From: Methanosarcina acetivorans C2A
Lineage (GTDB): Archaea; Halobacteriota; Methanosarcinia; Methanosarcinales; Methanosarcinaceae
Assembly: GCF_000007345.1 (NCBI RefSeq)
Contig: NC_003552.1
Span: 4,402,001 to 4,466,000, forward strand
DNA length: 64,000 bases
Reading direction: 5' to 3'
Each line of letters begins with the position of its first letter. Position 1 is the first letter of the stretch. Under the pieces are notes generated by a model. It did no database searches, was not told the DNA's origin, and saw only the letters and a list, made by a program, of their open reading frames with translations. Below, in pieces: positions 17,797-25,788 of the stretch. Position numbers and translations under genes: made by a program.

Positions 17797-18485
17797 GCCG
17801 ATAATATCATTTCAGATGCAAAAAAGCTGGACAATGTAGAAGTAAAGAAGAATGACATTCTGTTTAACATCACTGGAAATTCTATTTGTAGATGTTGTAT
17901 CGTTCCTGGTTCAATTTTGCCGGCAAGAGTTAATCAGCACGTTTCAATAATTAGAACAAACATTAGAACAAACACTAAACTGTATTATAAATTTCTTTAT
18001 TGCTACTTATGTTTAAAGAGAACAAAAGAAGCTTTACTTTCCTTCGATGCAGATGGTACGAGAAAAGCAATCACCAAAGGGAATCTCGAAAAATTAGTGC
18101 TTCCTTTACCAAGCTATACAGAGCAAACCCAAATTGGAGATTTTATTGGGCTAGTAAATGACAAAATCGACCTCAACAACCAGATGAACTCCACACTCGA
18201 ACAAATCGCCCAGACCCTTTTCAAACGCTGGTTCATCGATTTTGAGTTCCCGGATGAAAACGGAAACCCTTACAAATCAAGGGAAGGCAAAGAGTACCGA
18301 ATGACTGTTTTGATCAACTGTTGATATGTATCCCACCTGAGAAAATTATTGGAGAATTCGATAGAATCATAGTTGAATTGTTTGAAATGATAGAAAACAA
18401 CTCGAAAGAATCCATACGTTTAAAAGAAATTCGTGATTCTCTTCTTCCCAAACTCATGTCAGGAAAAATTCGTGTTAAGAATTAA
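17797..18485 (+). pseudogene. hsdS: Type I restriction-modification specificity subunit remnant
   Basis: First block: VEVKKNDILFNITGNSICRCCIVPG, ITKGNLEKLVLPLPSYTEQTQIG and the coiled-coil spacer LVNDKIDLNNQMNSTLEQIAQTLFKRWFIDFEFP, that is the end of a target-recognition domain plus central helix, ending at 18324. After a frame change come IPPEKIIGEFDRIIVELFE and RDSLLPKLMSGKIRV to the natural stop at 18485. The start and most of the second recognition domain are missing. Dispersed repeats in opposite orientation border it on both sides. Confidence 0.92.
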
Positions 18486-18549
18486 ATAAGTTCAGGGTGG
18501 AATGGTTTAGTTCAGCGTTTTCTTTTTTTTTACGGGAAAGACCGCTCTC

Positions 18550-18720
18550 CTGCGTCGAGCGGGACAAGAATGCCCCGGTAAGGTGAATATGGTTGTAAGG
18601 GCCTAGATATTAGTAACTCGGTCCTCTTGAACGCAGCTCACTTCTTCCCATAAATAGCCTGCTTGAGCGGAGCGAAACAGACCGCGTACTCCCGAGGCGC
18701 AATTCGGGAAGGACAGTGCA
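18550..18720. repeat. Dispersed repeat, copy 2, inverted relative to copy 1
   Basis: GGTAAGGTGAATATGGTTGT, GGGCCTAGATATTAGTAA, CGGTCCTCTTGAACGCAGC and CGAAACAGACCGCG... follow in the reverse order and strand of the 17637-17795 copy. Together they form a long imperfect inverted repeat around the hsdS relic. The remaining 18720-18968 is spacer with no gene. Confidence 0.8.
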
Positions 18721-18968
18721 CTGCAGAGCCGCAAATCTGCCGAGACACGTTAAAGAAAGCTAATATGGTCCTCTGTTTTTCCAAAAATCGTTTCTTTAAA
18801 ACCGCCTGCCGGATTTGAATTCAAATCAGTTCTTTTGCCGGCTCCGATTTATTTAATGAGTTTTTGAAAGCGGTAGACTGCACCGCTAACAGAAAAAGTA
18901 TATTAAAACAGCTATTCACACTTTTCATTCATGATCCCTATTTAAAGCTGGAGAAGGATATAGATAGA

Positions 18969-19208
18969 TCATCGCAATATTCGTTTCCGAAGTTCTATAT
19001 TTATGGGATCAAGGTTCCAATTTTTAGCTTCAAGAACTTCTTCTCCTATCAGGAGAGTTCTATTTTTAGCTTCAAACTTCTTTTTTTTGGCTTCAAGCTT
19101 CTCTTTTTTGGCTTCAAGCTTCTCTTTTTTGGCTTCAAGTTCTTCGATGTAAGAAACAACAGCCGCCGGGTTTGACCGGATAAGATTGAGAATTTCTTCA
19201 TTTTTCAT
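18969..19208 (-). pseudogene. N-terminal fragment of an IS66-like transposase
   Basis: ATG at 19208 after AGGGGAG begins MKNEEILNLIRSNPAAVVSY, the usual N-terminus of IS66-type transposases, then a coiled coil of LEAKKEK heptads produced by an in-frame tandem repeat (TTGGCTTCAAGCTTCTCTTTT-like units, 19085-19140). The frame ends after 79 residues without any catalytic domain, and no other part of the transposase is nearby. Confidence 0.7.
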
Positions 19209-19459
19209 AAACAGCTCCCCTAAATTTTGTTTTATAATACTCAATATGAGGAAGGCGATAATTGGACTTACATGAAATATAAGTTAGAAATAGGTAATGG
19301 TAGGAATAGACAATAGCCATACCGGAAGCTCGATCAAAGAAACACAAAAACGTAGCATTGGACTACCAAGCTGCCAGCACCGATCAAGGTTAGTACTAAT
19401 TTAGATCAGTATTTTGAAATACCAATAATATGGGAAATCGCCAGTACATCTCAGAAGCT

Positions 19460-19816
19460 TTAAAACTCCCCTGAAAACCGGGGATGAACGGGCCCTCCAG
19501 TTAGGGGATTCCAGATATTGCCGTTTATCCCTATAGCAAGATAAACAGTCCATCCCACTCTGGCTTTTGAGCTGATTTTCTCAGAAACAATTACAGGGCA
19601 TATAGTCTGGCCTAGTGTATAGTACTCATAAAGCCAGAGTTTTCCGGGCTCAATTTTTTCAATCTTGAAATAGCCTGAGAGTCTTTTGGTGTATGTTTTT
19701 AAAGGTTGAGATTCGATGTATTCGAAGAGGAGGAGGGCAAGTTCTTTAGCTGCAGGGACATCAGCCTTGAGTTCCTGGACATCTTTTTGGGTTACCTCGT
19801 AGATTTCATCATTCAT
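19460..19816 (-). CDS. Hypothetical protein
   Basis: 118 residues from ATG 19816 (MNDEIYEVTQKDVQEL). Contains an N-terminal helical half with KELALLLFEYIE and a C-terminal half rich in beta-type residues (LWLYEYYTLGQTICPVIVSE, VGWTVYLAIGINGNIWNPL). No recognised family, no signal peptide. An alternative ATG lies 6 codons upstream. Faces the hsdR relic tail to head. It could itself be a truncated or transferred gene. Confidence 0.55.
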   Translation of the reverse strand: MNDEIYEVTQKDVQELKADVPAAKELALLLFEYIESQPLKTYTKRLSGYFKIEKIEPGKLWLYEYYTLGQTICPVIVSEKISSKARVGWTVYLAIGINGNIWNPLTGGPVHPRFSGEF

Positions 19817-19852
19817 GTAGCTATTTGCATGCATCCATTTAACCAGATCAGA

Positions 19853-20080
19853 GGTGACGCGACATTAAGGCTCATGGCCGCAGAACTTGTAAAAATCATC
19901 AGGCAAAATGCAGGTGTTGACTGGACCCTCAGGAAAAACATCCAGGCTAAGATGAGAGTTAGTGTAAAAAGGCTGTTAAAAAAGTACGGTTATCCCCCGG
20001 ACATGCAGAAGCTTGCTACTGAAAACATCCTCAAGCAGGCTGAACTGCTCTGCAGGGACGTAGGCCTTTCAGTAGCATAA
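19853..20080 (+). pseudogene. hsdR: Type I restriction endonuclease subunit, C-terminal remnant
   Basis: About 75 residues: LRLMAAELVKIIRQNAGVDW, KNIQAKMRVSVKRLLKKYGYPPD and ILKQAELLCRDVG up to the stop at 20078-20080. This is the conserved C-terminal helical domain of HsdR. All helicase and nuclease domains (about 900 residues) are absent. It is in the same orientation and order as the hsdM and hsdS relics. Confidence 0.9.
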
Positions 20081-20123
20081 ACTTAGATTAACTATTTTCA
20101 AAAAAGAGACTCGAAGTGGCATT

Positions 20124-20810
20124 TTACCCTTTTTGTTTTTTCTCATCGCTAACCAGGTTGCCGTCTTCGAGAGTTATTACTCTATCAACATACTCGGTAT
20201 GCCAAGGTTCGTGTGTTACCATTACGATTGTCTGGCCATATTTTTCATTCAATTCTTTGAAAACATCCAGTACCTGTTTTGAGTTACTGGTGTCCAGGTT
20301 TGCACATGGCTCGTCAGCAAACAATATGTCAGGCTTTTTTGCTATGGCTCTTGCGATTGCCACTCTTTGCTTTTCCCCGCCGGATAATTCATCAGGAACC
20401 CTATTGTGTTTTCCTTTCAGGCCAACCTTATCCAGTGCTTCAAGAGCGGTTTTATAGGATTCCTTCCTTGATTTTCCTTCCATCATGGAAAGCACGTAAA
20501 CATTTTCTGCAGCACTCATTTCATTGATGAGTGCATAATCCTGAAAGACATAACCAACCTGCGTTAGCCTGTAATAACTTCTTTCGGCTTCAGGCAAGCT
20601 GGAAACCTGCAATCCCCGAATGGTGTATTCTCCATCCGTTGCGTCGTCCAGTAATGCCAGTATCCTCAGGAGAGTCGTTTTTCCGCTTCCGGATGCGCCC
20701 ATTATCGCTACAAATTCCCCTTTCTTTATTTCGAATGAAACACCCCTGAGAGCCTTGACAGCTGTTTCCCCTGTTCCGTAATACCTTTTCAGGTCCTTTA
20801 CTATGATCAT
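20124..20810 (-). CDS. ABC transporter ATP-binding protein (MacB/LolD type)
   Basis: 228 residues from ATG 20810 (MIIVKDLKRYYGTGETAVKAL). Walker A GASGSGKTTLL, Q-loop VFQDYAL, signature ELSGGEKQRVAIARA, Walker B DILFADEPCANLD, and the switch histidine in IVMVTHEPW. An upstream ATG at 20825 overlaps the permease gene. Works with the FtsX-like permease encoded just upstream; such pairs extract lipoproteins, export peptides or support envelope processes rather than import. Confidence 0.93.
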   Translation of the reverse strand: MIIVKDLKRYYGTGETAVKALRGVSFEIKKGEFVAIMGASGSGKTTLLRILALLDDATDGEYTIRGLQVSSLPEAERSYYRLTQVGYVFQDYALINEMSAAENVYVLSMMEGKSRKESYKTALEALDKVGLKGKHNRVPDELSGGEKQRVAIARAIAKKPDILFADEPCANLDTSNSKQVLDVFKELNEKYGQTIVMVTHEPWHTEYVDRVITLEDGNLVSDEKKQKG

Positions 20811-20812
20811 TT

Positions 20813-22021
20813 TTATCGTCCCCATATGGCTTTGAGTATGCTCTCTCTTGACACACTCCAGGCAGGGAGTACTCCGGCCATCACTGATAGTATAAGCATG
20901 GTAAATATGCTTTGAATAAGTAGCATAGGATCTATCTGGGGTCTTATTTCCATGGTTTCGTAGAATATTACCGGGTTCGCCTGGAAGTAGAACATGAGCG
21001 CAAAGTATAGTATTAATCCTGTGAATATTCCTAAGGAAACATAGAACATGCTAAGGAACGCATAGGACAATACTATTGATCCCGGAGTAATGCCTACTGC
21101 TTTTAAAATACCGATCTCTTTTTTCCTATTAAGTACGTTAATATAGATGATTATAAGTACGAGTGCTGCTCCTACGACCAAACTCACAAACTTTGACATG
21201 GTATCTATAGCACCCATGCTTTGCATTGCCTGCTTTATGAGAGCTTCTGACTTATCAGCCCATGTGAAGACCTGCTCATTCACGCCTGCTTCTCTGATTT
21301 TATCCTGTATCCGGGCTTCGCCCCCTTGATTGTCAACCCTTACGACTACACTGGTAGCTTTACTTCCTTCCAGGCCATAGACTTCCTCTATTTCCTTGTA
21401 GTGGACTAAAGCATTAAGGTCAACAAGTTCAAACGTGCCTTCCATTATGCCTTTCACTTTATAGGTTCTCTTCACACCATTGCTGTATGTCACATCAACA
21501 AGCGATCCCGGTCTTACTTCACCCAGGTTATCATAGATTTCCGATCCAAAACCTGTACCTGCGATCATAGCCCCAATGATAATCTCGTCCCGGGAGAGAT
21601 CTCCTAAGAAATCTCCTTCACTGATAATGTAGGGATATCTTGAAACTTCATGCTCTTCCGTAGGAAGCAACCCTGTTACAGTTACTCCTACCACTTTCTG
21701 TTTATGCTCAATAGATGCTCCCACATCCAGTCTTTTTGTTGCAGCTCTCACACCTTCGACTGCCCTGACTTTCTGCAAAACGTTATCGGCATTGTTAATG
21801 TAAGTGTTGTCGCCTGTAGGTTCTATTACAATATCCCCATAAGCGTAGTCCTGCATAAATCCGGTAAATAGGACTGTCATTCCTCCTATCATTGACGGGA
21901 GGAATACTAAGTTCATATAGATGAGTGAGAGAACAAAAACTATGAACATCAGTGTTTTTTTGTTTCCTCTTTTTATACTGAAATATGCAATGAGGGCTCC
22001 CACCCTGATGTCGTTAATCAT
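20813..22021 (-). CDS. ABC transporter permease, FtsX/MacB family
   Basis: 402 residues: one N-terminal membrane helix (about 24-45), an extracytoplasmic MacB_PCD domain (about 45-270), then three C-terminal helices (FVSLVVGAALVLIIIYINVL; LSYAFLSMFYVSLGIFTGLILYF; LIQSIFTMLILSVMAGVLPAW). The NRKKEIGILKAVGITPGSI loop after the second helix is typical of FtsX. Stop and ATPase start are within a few bases, so translation is coupled. The CARDB-like surface protein gene lies 12 nt upstream. Confidence 0.93.
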   Translation of the reverse strand: MINDIRVGALIAYFSIKRGNKKTLMFIVFVLSLIYMNLVFLPSMIGGMTVLFTGFMQDYAYGDIVIEPTGDNTYINNADNVLQKVRAVEGVRAATKRLDVGASIEHKQKVVGVTVTGLLPTEEHEVSRYPYIISEGDFLGDLSRDEIIIGAMIAGTGFGSEIYDNLGEVRPGSLVDVTYSNGVKRTYKVKGIMEGTFELVDLNALVHYKEIEEVYGLEGSKATSVVVRVDNQGGEARIQDKIREAGVNEQVFTWADKSEALIKQAMQSMGAIDTMSKFVSLVVGAALVLIIIYINVLNRKKEIGILKAVGITPGSIVLSYAFLSMFYVSLGIFTGLILYFALMFYFQANPVIFYETMEIRPQIDPMLLIQSIFTMLILSVMAGVLPAWSVSRESILKAIWGR

Positions 22022-22033
22022 ACTGGAGACCTC

Positions 22034-23263
22034 TCATTCTTCTTTGTTGTCAGGATGGTTACCGCTGCCTTCCATTAACTGCCTGATTACCTCATCTTTT
22101 GATTTTTTCGTCCTATAATTAATGTATATTAGTCCTCCAATAACTGCTAATACCAGCAATACAATTGCAGCTCTTCCTGCTCCACCATTAGTTTCCAAAA
22201 CTATAAGATTGATTTTCGTTTCAATCTGTTCTTCTCCAAAATCATCACTATACGTTATGGTTACAGGAATTTCGTATTCCCCTGATTGATCAGCTATAAA
22301 AGTAATTACCGCAGGCCCGTCTTCATTCGGATCAAGAGTTCCTATAAAGGATTCTTTTAATCCCTTGAACGGATGGTCAGCATAGGCTCTTATTGAGTTT
22401 ATTGTTCTGTCACCGGAGTTTTCGATCCTCATAGTCAATTCTACTGTGTCACCCATATAAGGAAGAACAGGATCAACCTTTACAGATGCGAGGTTCAAAG
22501 TTCCTTTTTTGTCAAGCACAGTTATGTTAATGTCATATTCGTCTTTTTGTTTGCCAAAATCATCTTCATACTCTATAATGACAGGGATTTCAAACTCTCC
22601 TGACCTGTTTGCCTTGAACTTGAATAATGCAGTTTGACTTTCATTTAAGCCAAGAGTTCCGATTGAAGAAGTTTTAATTCCCTTAAACTCATGATCCAAA
22701 TTAACTGATACAGATTTTGCTATCGCTTCCCCATAATTTTCTATGCCTAACCTTAAGTCAACTGTATCGCCCTCATAGATATATTCTGGACTTGTTTCGA
22801 CAGAAGAGATCCTTGGTTCAGCGTCTTCGCCTATCACTCTTATTTCAACTTCATAATATTTTTCCGTATCAACGGGTTCATTTGCATATGTTAATTTCAT
22901 TTTTATAAGATGAGGACCGGGTTTAGCATCAGGAGTTGTTCTCATGTGATATATCAGGTACCTTTCACTTGTACTATAAGTTAATTTTGAAACTTTAGTA
23001 ACTAAATTTTCAGTAACTATTATATCTGAGGGGATGCTGATTATCTCAAAAGTAACATCTTCAGGAGTTTTAGTACCGCAGCTCTCAAGATTAATTCCCA
23101 GAGTGAATTCTTCATCGACACCTATTGAACTGGGACTTATTTCCTGTAATTCTGCGTTTACGCATGCATAACTAGAAATTTCTGCTTCAACAATAGAAAT
23201 TCCTGTTAAGCTGATTGTAAAAACTAATAAAAACAAATATGTTAGCTTTGTACTCTGGCTCAT
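22034..23263 (-). CDS. Exported CARDB-like repeat protein with C-terminal membrane anchor
   Basis: 409 residues. Signal peptide LTYLFLLVFTISLTGISIVEA, then three tandem beta-sandwich repeats of the COG1361/CARDB type (VDTSPEYIYEGDTVDLRLGIENYGE and VDPVLPYMGDTVELTMRIENSGD mark the second and third), and a C-terminal helix AAIVLLVLAVIGGLIYINY followed by RTKKSKDE. Archaeal ABC exporters of the MacB kind often have such a partner outside the membrane. ATG at 23263 follows GAGGTG with an 8-nt gap and overlaps the stop of an upstream remnant as ATGA. Confidence 0.9.
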   Translation of the reverse strand: MSQSTKLTYLFLLVFTISLTGISIVEAEISSYACVNAELQEISPSSIGVDEEFTLGINLESCGTKTPEDVTFEIISIPSDIIVTENLVTKVSKLTYSTSERYLIYHMRTTPDAKPGPHLIKMKLTYANEPVDTEKYYEVEIRVIGEDAEPRISSVETSPEYIYEGDTVDLRLGIENYGEAIAKSVSVNLDHEFKGIKTSSIGTLGLNESQTALFKFKANRSGEFEIPVIIEYEDDFGKQKDEYDINITVLDKKGTLNLASVKVDPVLPYMGDTVELTMRIENSGDRTINSIRAYADHPFKGLKESFIGTLDPNEDGPAVITFIADQSGEYEIPVTITYSDDFGEEQIETKINLIVLETNGGAGRAAIVLLVLAVIGGLIYINYRTKKSKDEVIRQLMEGSGNHPDNKEE

Positions 23264-23527
23264 TTTTTATTCACCTCGGTCTGGATTTTTTCTGTAAATT
23301 CGACAAGGCTTTTAAAAATTAAATCTAATGAAATCATTTGCTGATAATAATATTCGATTATTTTGAGCAGTTCTTCAGAGCCCTCGTCGTTACTGTTTTT
23401 ACATCTCTCAGTTACTATTTTTACATCTCTCAATTATTGCGGAAGCTCTTTAATCACAGGGATGATCATGAGTTCATTCTTGGATTTTACTGCGTTGATT
23501 ATCATTCTCAACATCCTTATTTCCCAT
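23261..23527 (-). pseudogene. Remnant of an unidentified gene at the head of the ABC operon
   Basis: One frame gives MGNKDVENDNQRSKIQE, a stop, another stop, then after an imperfect 22-bp tandem duplication (GAGAGATGTAAAAATAGTAACT and its copy, about 23384-23430) a good run SNDEGSEELLKIIEYYY and SLVEFTEKIQTEVNKK, whose TGA overlaps the next gene's ATG. The stop/start overlap suggests it was once the first gene of the operon. Family not recognised. Whether a shorter form is still translated cannot be judged. Confidence 0.45.
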
Positions 23528-23559
23528 ATTTTAAGCGCATAATTCAACATCAGGGAACT

Positions 23560-24170
23560 TTATGCGCCTAAGGATGTGGAACGTAAGTAATAACGCTCAT
23601 GAATTGTCGGCTTCTCCCATTCATGTGTCAGCTTCAGATGATATTTGTGAATAGATGCACCCTTGCCCGGCCCCTCAAAAGCGATGATTTCATAGCCCCT
23701 TTTTATCAGGTAGCGATAAACACTGTGAAAATCTTCCATGCACGAATCGTATCCGCCGTGAATGACAAGGACACCTTTTTTATTGCCTGAGGCCGGGATC
23801 CGCAATGCGGGGAGATATGCACTCTCATACGGAATCAGATGCTTTTCTAAAGAAGTACCCTTGACTGTCTTGTAGTACATCTCCTGAAATTTATTGTAGA
23901 GAATCTCTTTATCAGGATCAATATGAGGGATTGAAATTCTGCAATTTGATAATAAAACGCTGCATTACACAATCGACTTTCCGATTCCGCCCGCCTGCCA
24001 AGTTCTACGAACCAGCATTTCCAGTCTGTAGCGTTTTTAATTCTTGTGCCAGCCCGTTTTGCGTCGTTATAACTTAGGTAACCCAAGTTGTACCATGCGT
24101 TGATTCGAAAATTCAAGTGTAAGTTGTCGTTGAAGTTTTCAAACCCTACTTAAAAATCAAGATCATTCAT
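23560..24170 (-). pseudogene. Alpha/beta hydrolase, disrupted and 3'-truncated
   Basis: ATG 24170 opens MNDLDF, stop, then in frame NFRINAWYNLGYLSYNDAKRAGT and WFVELGRRAESESRLCNAAFYYQIAEF. A frameshift near 23930 leads to MYYKTVKGTSLEKHLIPYES, VLVIHGGYDSCMEDF (oxyanion HGG) and IIAFEGPGKGAS. The nucleophile elbow, acid and histidine regions after that are missing. It lies directly downstream of the TetR gene and of an operator-like dyad, so it was probably the regulated target. Confidence 0.85.
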
Positions 24171-24312
24171 ACAGAAACCTCTTTTTGGTTGCAAGTCTTT
24201 GTCTGAAAGCCTAATACGTTTTATATTGGAAATCCATTCACAGTCTTTGACTTTTATGAAATTCTGCTTGTTCTTCCTTTTTCTTTTAAGACAGCCCTCC
24301 TAACGAATCATT

Positions 24313-24333
24313 AACTAACTACCCAGTTAGTCG
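24313..24333. promoter_or_regulatory. TetR operator-like dyad ahead of the hydrolase relic
   Basis: CTAACT-ACCC-AGTTAG is a perfect 6-4-6 inverted repeat. The same half-sites form the larger dyad at the tetR promoter. It lies between tetR and the hydrolase pseudogene, on the hydrolase's upstream side. Confidence 0.65.
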
Positions 24334-24353
24334 AATTTAGAAAAAATATACAA

Positions 24354-24998
24354 TTAAGTTATCAAATGAGCTGCAAGATGCGTCTTTTTAAATGATTGAT
24401 AAAACTTTTCACGTAATTCTTCTTCACTAATGTTGTAGAACCTCTCCCATTCGTCCTTATATAATGCATAACTAAATAAGGGCATTAAGCCCGTAAAAAA
24501 TTCTGTTATCAACAATTCCTGTTTATCGACTGGAAAACTAAGCCCTTTGGCTTCATATGCTTTGCGAATATTCTCCATCTCTGAATCAATAATTAAATTT
24601 CCAACCTTCATAACAATTGAAATATTTGATGCAGATTTCGTGGACTCTGCAATGGCAACTTTAATGATTTTTCTTTTTTCTATTATGAAATTCATGTATT
24701 TATTAAATAGATCTCTGTAACTATCTTCTTGCCCGATATCAGAAGATCTTTCTACACTTTTAATCAAGATTTTTTTTACATCTTCAACCAGAGAGGTAAA
24801 AAGTGTATCCAATATTTCATCTTTGCTTTTAAAATAATAATATATAAGAGCCTTGTTCACACATGCCTTTTTTGCAATATCGTCCACTCTGGCTCCATCA
24901 AAACCCACTTCGGAGAAGATTTCTTCAGCTACCAAAAGTATTTTAGTCCTTTTTTCTACAGCGTCTCTTTTATTCTTAACATCTCCTTTACTTCGCAT
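24354..24998 (-). CDS. TetR/AcrR family transcriptional regulator
   Basis: 214 residues. The N-terminal TetR_N domain is clear: KRTKILLVAEEIFSEVGFDG, ARVDDIAKKACVNKALIYYYFKSKDEIL with the recognition helix. The C-terminal ligand domain is unassigned. Start ATG 24998 lies inside a large dyad, and with a TATA-like box only about 28 nt upstream the message is probably leaderless. Likely represses itself and the neighbouring hydrolase, now broken. Confidence 0.95.
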   Translation of the reverse strand: MRSKGDVKNKRDAVEKRTKILLVAEEIFSEVGFDGARVDDIAKKACVNKALIYYYFKSKDEILDTLFTSLVEDVKKILIKSVERSSDIGQEDSYRDLFNKYMNFIIEKRKIIKVAIAESTKSASNISIVMKVGNLIIDSEMENIRKAYEAKGLSFPVDKQELLITEFFTGLMPLFSYALYKDEWERFYNISEEELREKFYQSFKKTHLAAHLIT

Positions 24999-25031
24999 GT
25001 AACTAACTACTTAGTTAATTACATATATAAT
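24997..25031 (-). promoter_or_regulatory. tetR promoter with overlapping operator
   Basis: A 28-bp dyad (24997-25024; 24 of 28 positions self-complementary; half-site ATGTAACTAACTA) covers the tetR start codon. TATA-like TTATATATG lies at 25022-25030 on the minus strand. Expected transcription start about 25 bp downstream falls at the ATG, so a bound repressor would block the initiation site. Confidence 0.7.
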
Positions 25032-25147
25032 TTCTGTTTGCACTTTGCACTGAACTATTATGGAAGAGATCAGCGAGAGGGTAGATTTAGGATTTCTCAA
25101 TAAAATGAAAAAGATCCTGTCAAAAACAAAATTTTATTTCCTTGATT

Positions 25148-25766
25148 TTATCTGTAAATTTTCCCTCTGACCACCATCAATTCCTCAAATGAAACCTTTT
25201 TTCTCCGAACAACATCGACCTCGAATCCCAATCTCTCCATCCTTTCCTTCACTGCTTCAGGCCCGGTAATTGAAGAAATCAGCACCAGAATTTTTCCTCC
25301 TGGTTTCAGGTAGTTTCTGACCTCGTCCAAAAACCGGTCAAGGGTTTCCCGCCCGCTGGCTCCGCCGTCAAAAGCATAATTTAGCCAGCCTGGGACTTTC
25401 TCTTCTTCGGAAGTGGGGAGGTAGGGCGGGTTGAAGAGGATGAGGTCAAAGGAAGTTTTCGAACTTCCCGGTTTCAGACCCCCTGAAAAGGTCGGTGCGG
25501 ATTACCTCAATCCCGTTTGCTTTTGCACAGAGAGCGACATGCGGGTTGATCTCGATTGCAAGCACGCGGATGTCCTTAACATTTGCCCTGAGCACGGCTG
25601 AGACGAAAACCGAGCCTACCCCGATTTCAAGGATACGCATGCCCGGCTATGCCTCTTCAAGGGCTGTGTCCGCAAGCAGGAAGGAGTCTTCCGCAGGCTC
25701 GTAGACAAGGTCTGAGGCTCCGAGTTTGATCCGGGTATTTTTGTATTCTATTTGTATCCCCTTCAA
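25148..25766 (-). pseudogene. HemK/PrmC-like (HEMK2-type) methyltransferase, inactivated
   Basis: Joined frames read IEYKNTRIKLGASDLVYEPAEDSF, an in-frame TAG, MRILEIGVGSVFVSA, a frameshift at about 25455, FDLILFNPPYLPTSEEE and finally LKPGGKILVLISSITGPEAV to RGKIYR. The NPPY motif marks a glutamine/adenine-type N-methyltransferase, and the short length fits the HEMK2/Mtq2 group that modifies release factor. SAM motif I has GSV where GSG is expected. A palindromic insertion GGAAGTTCGAAAACTTCC accompanies the frameshift. The IS66-like relic ends just 20 bp upstream of its presumed start. Confidence 0.85.
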
Positions 25767-25788
25767 ATTGAGTGGACGTGTGTGTCTT

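Noticed and set aside
18864-19175. 103-residue phenylalanine-rich frame
   Set aside because: Antisense reading of the coiled-coil repeat of the transposase fragment.
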